Assembly (NCBI GenBank): GCA_017506865.1
Contig: JAFCMP010000044.1
Location: 351,979-415,978, forward strand
Length of the DNA stretch: 64,000 nucleotides
Origin: Tribonema minus
Lineage: Eukaryota > Sar > Xanthophyceae > Tribonematales > Tribonemataceae
Direction of reading: 5' to 3'
The translations under genes were made by a program, and so were the position numbers. The notes beneath the pieces were generated by a model. It was not told where the DNA came from. It saw nothing but the letters and a program-made list of their open reading frames with translations, and ran no database searches. This document shows positions 62,068 to 64,000 of the stretch, one piece after another. The stretch's first letter is position 1. Each line of letters starts with the position of its first letter.

Positions 62068-62409
62068 TCAAGTGTGCACATAACAGCCACAACACATGCA
62101 GTGCATTCCCGGCACACCTGGCCCAGACGTGGCGCCAGTAATTTTGTCCATAACGCCACCTGCTGCGCGCGCCATAATTTCCCCACCAGGTATCATGGCA
62201 GCAGCGGGCCCCAGTGCGCTCGCAACGTCTCCAAAGAACCCACCACCTCGGGTCCAGAGTCCTCTACGGTAACCGCCACCTGCCGGCATCACATCGTTGG
62301 CACCACCGAGACTGGCCGCTGTGGCCACGAACATAATGGCACATCCCATCGCTAGGACGCGGAGTCGGACGCAAATTGCTGCCCAGCGGCTGTGCCCATC
62401 GCACTTCAT
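62068..62409 (-). CDS. Possible small secreted or membrane protein
   Basis: 113 residues from ATG 62409. Residues 12-35 are hydrophobic (LRVLAMGCAIMFVATAASLG), signal-peptide-like, then a Gly-rich part (GGGYRRGLWTRGGGFFGDVA) and an Ala/Gly helix (GGEIMARAAGGVMDKITG), ending in a Cys-rich tail. No family recognised. Confidence 0.3.
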   Translation of the reverse strand: MKCDGHSRWAAICVRLRVLAMGCAIMFVATAASLGGANDVMPAGGGYRRGLWTRGGGFFGDVASALGPAAAMIPGGEIMARAAGGVMDKITGATSGPGVPGMHCMCCGCYVHT

Positions 62410-63169
62410 TGTGTTGCGCCGTGCTGTGTCCGTGTACACGAGAAGAGAAAAGAGAACTTCAGAGTTGATCATCTCTGACAAAACAGAAGTGCTGCTTTCG
62501 GGGTCAAGCCTGACGTTGCCGCCTGAGCTTCGTGGCCAATGCTGCAAGTGTGTGCGCACAGAATGTCAGGAGAGCGACTGCTGCCGAGATAGCCAGGATC
62601 GTAGGACAAGCCGAAACAAGCAGAAGGTGCACGTGCCTCTACACAACTTCTCGTGCGGAGATTGCTAGTCGCTGGCAGCGCACGGTGGCCTTACGAAATG
62701 GTGATGAGATTGCGAGCTAGCCTGAGGGCTTGGAAATAGGTAGAAGGCGTGCAACTGGTACCGTGCGATCAAAGGCGCATGCCGTGCCTGGGGCTGCCCG
62801 TGGCCTCATTGCATATATCTCCTGCGCAAATTTTTGGCTACGTCCGCGCTACCTCTACGTACCCGCGCCTGCCGTTTCAGCCAAGAAGGCCGATGTGCCT
62901 TGTTGCCCCAGTTTTCAGCCGGCTCTCACTGACCAGGATGCTGTCCTCCGCTTTCGTTTTTGTTTCATGGGCGTCAGGGCCTGTAGCCTTTTTACATCCT
63001 TGGGTCAACGCGAAAGGCTTCGTGCGCATGTCCTGAGCCCACGTGCGTAGCGCAGATACACAAAGGGTCGCCCGCGAGCAAACCACACTGAAGAACATGA
63101 AGTTGTCATTGCTGAACTGAACTGAATCAATCTAATATATCAGAGGGACAACGCGGCCTTTTACGCGTG

Positions 63170-63312
63170 GGGTCAAACCCTGGTTTGACCCACTTGGGAG
63201 CTCTCCGGCGAAACAATTTGAGCCGCGCGGCGCGCGCAATTGGGGGAAGTGGGTCAAAGTTTTCAAGCGGGGTGTCAAACTCAGAGTTTGACCCCACAAG
63301 TTTGACCCCAGC
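63170..63312. repeat. GTTTGACCC palindrome cluster
   Basis: GGGTCAAACC-CT-GGTTTGACCC at 63170-63191 and GTCAAACT-CAG-AGTTTGAC at 63274-63292, with further single GGGTCAAA/TTTGACCCC units at 63251 and 63301 and one near 63938. May be the end of a small transposon. Confidence 0.7.
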
Positions 63313-64000
63313 CCACGAGCAACCTTCGTTTAACGCCGAGCAGTCCTGCTTGCGGTTGCTCTCCAGCGAAGCAGCTGCGCTAGCTGTGTGGAAAGGCAGC
63401 ACACTAACAGCAGAGAGTGCTGTGCACACTCTGCACACACCAGCCGGTCGTAATCTGGTGTGCAGCAAGAGTTCTTGCCTGGAATTGGCGGCCCCAAACA
63501 CGAGAAATTGTTATACACACGCAGCAGCAGTAGCCTGAGAGGCTTGGATCATCCAACAATAACATTTACTGCCTTCGTCAAATCCACAGCGCTCAGCGCG
63601 GCCGCACAGCAGCAGCAGTAACAGTAAAAGCAATAAAAAAGCAACGGCTTTTCGCAACACATCACAGTTTGATGGTTGCTGCTGCTTACACGCCACTTGA
63701 GGACAGCGCAACTTGCAGGCGAGAGCATTAAAGCAAAAAGGGCCAGGAGCAGGCGGCACAGCGTGCGCACGTGCTCCATAGCGCTCCCAAGCGCCGTACA
63801 ACTCTATGCCGCTTAAATAAGAAAAACGCTTGACGATGGGAAATTCGCCCACTTGTTGTACGTGTCTGCGTGAGGGATCATACGTACACGAAATCCGATC
63901 GAATTGAGGTTCACAAATTCAACTTCCGCCGGCGGGTCAAACCGGGCCCCGGAAAACGCGTTGTCCCTGTAATTAAATACAGTAATTTAAGGCTTCAAAT

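Overview
The window is nuclear DNA from an intron-containing, GC-rich eukaryote, most likely a microalga or other protist. At least eight genes have spliceosomal introns, and exons can be joined in phase by reading GT-AG or GC-AG junctions. The genes are standard eukaryotic cell biology: exocyst EXO84, Golgi tethering COG2, an ERD2/KDEL-receptor-like protein, a CNNM/ACDP metal transporter, a CCT-domain regulator, a PH-SAM-PX adaptor and a nucleoside hydrolase. The taxon cannot be fixed from the sequence. Short CCCTAA/TTAGGG runs lie in several introns, and a GAAGTT/AACTTC motif recurs in introns and intergenic DNA.

Layout. 1-4036 (+): 3' part of a PH-SAM-PX gene. 4037-6680: repeats and one doubtful Cys/His-rich ORF (-). 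6681-7460 (+): CCT protein. 8859-13138 (-): EXO84, 4 exons. 13447-17059 (+): COG2, 3 exons, divergent from EXO84. 18221-18787 (-) and 18957-22292 (+): a divergent pair (conserved HSKIRPxFSG protein; leucine-rich-repeat protein). 23591-24780 (-): unrecognised 2-exon gene. 25865-29446 (-): KDEL-receptor-like, 4 exons. 29924-36666 (+): CNNM transporter, 8 exons. 38032-41015 (-): secreted nucleoside hydrolase. 42123-43796 (-): LRR protein.

44.5-54.2 kb is foreign: an endogenous polinton-like virus (PLV). It carries a tyrosine recombinase of telomere-resolvase type, a double-jelly-roll major capsid protein, minor capsid-type proteins, a small amphipathic pVI-like protein, a packaging ATPase and a basic core-like protein. 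Most are broken by single in-frame stops (TGA, TAG, TAA) or frameshifts, so the provirus is decaying; no replication helicase or polymerase is visible. Two genes, capsid and ATPase, are interrupted by apparent GT-AG introns. Both introns hold the same composite of two small hairpins with three-base loops, and related hairpins are scattered through neighbouring PLV coding sequence. A perfect 30-bp palindrome and tandem repeats lie just left of the element.

54.2-64 kb is repeat-rich debris with a broken hAT-type transposase and several unassigned ORFs.

A second recurring pattern is in the host genes: in four of them (PH-SAM-PX, KDEL receptor, CNNM, nucleoside hydrolase) a piece spanning an exon-intron boundary has been tandemly duplicated and left as decaying copies inside the adjacent intron. 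The two most unusual signals are these boundary duplications and the hairpin-bearing introns of the PLV.
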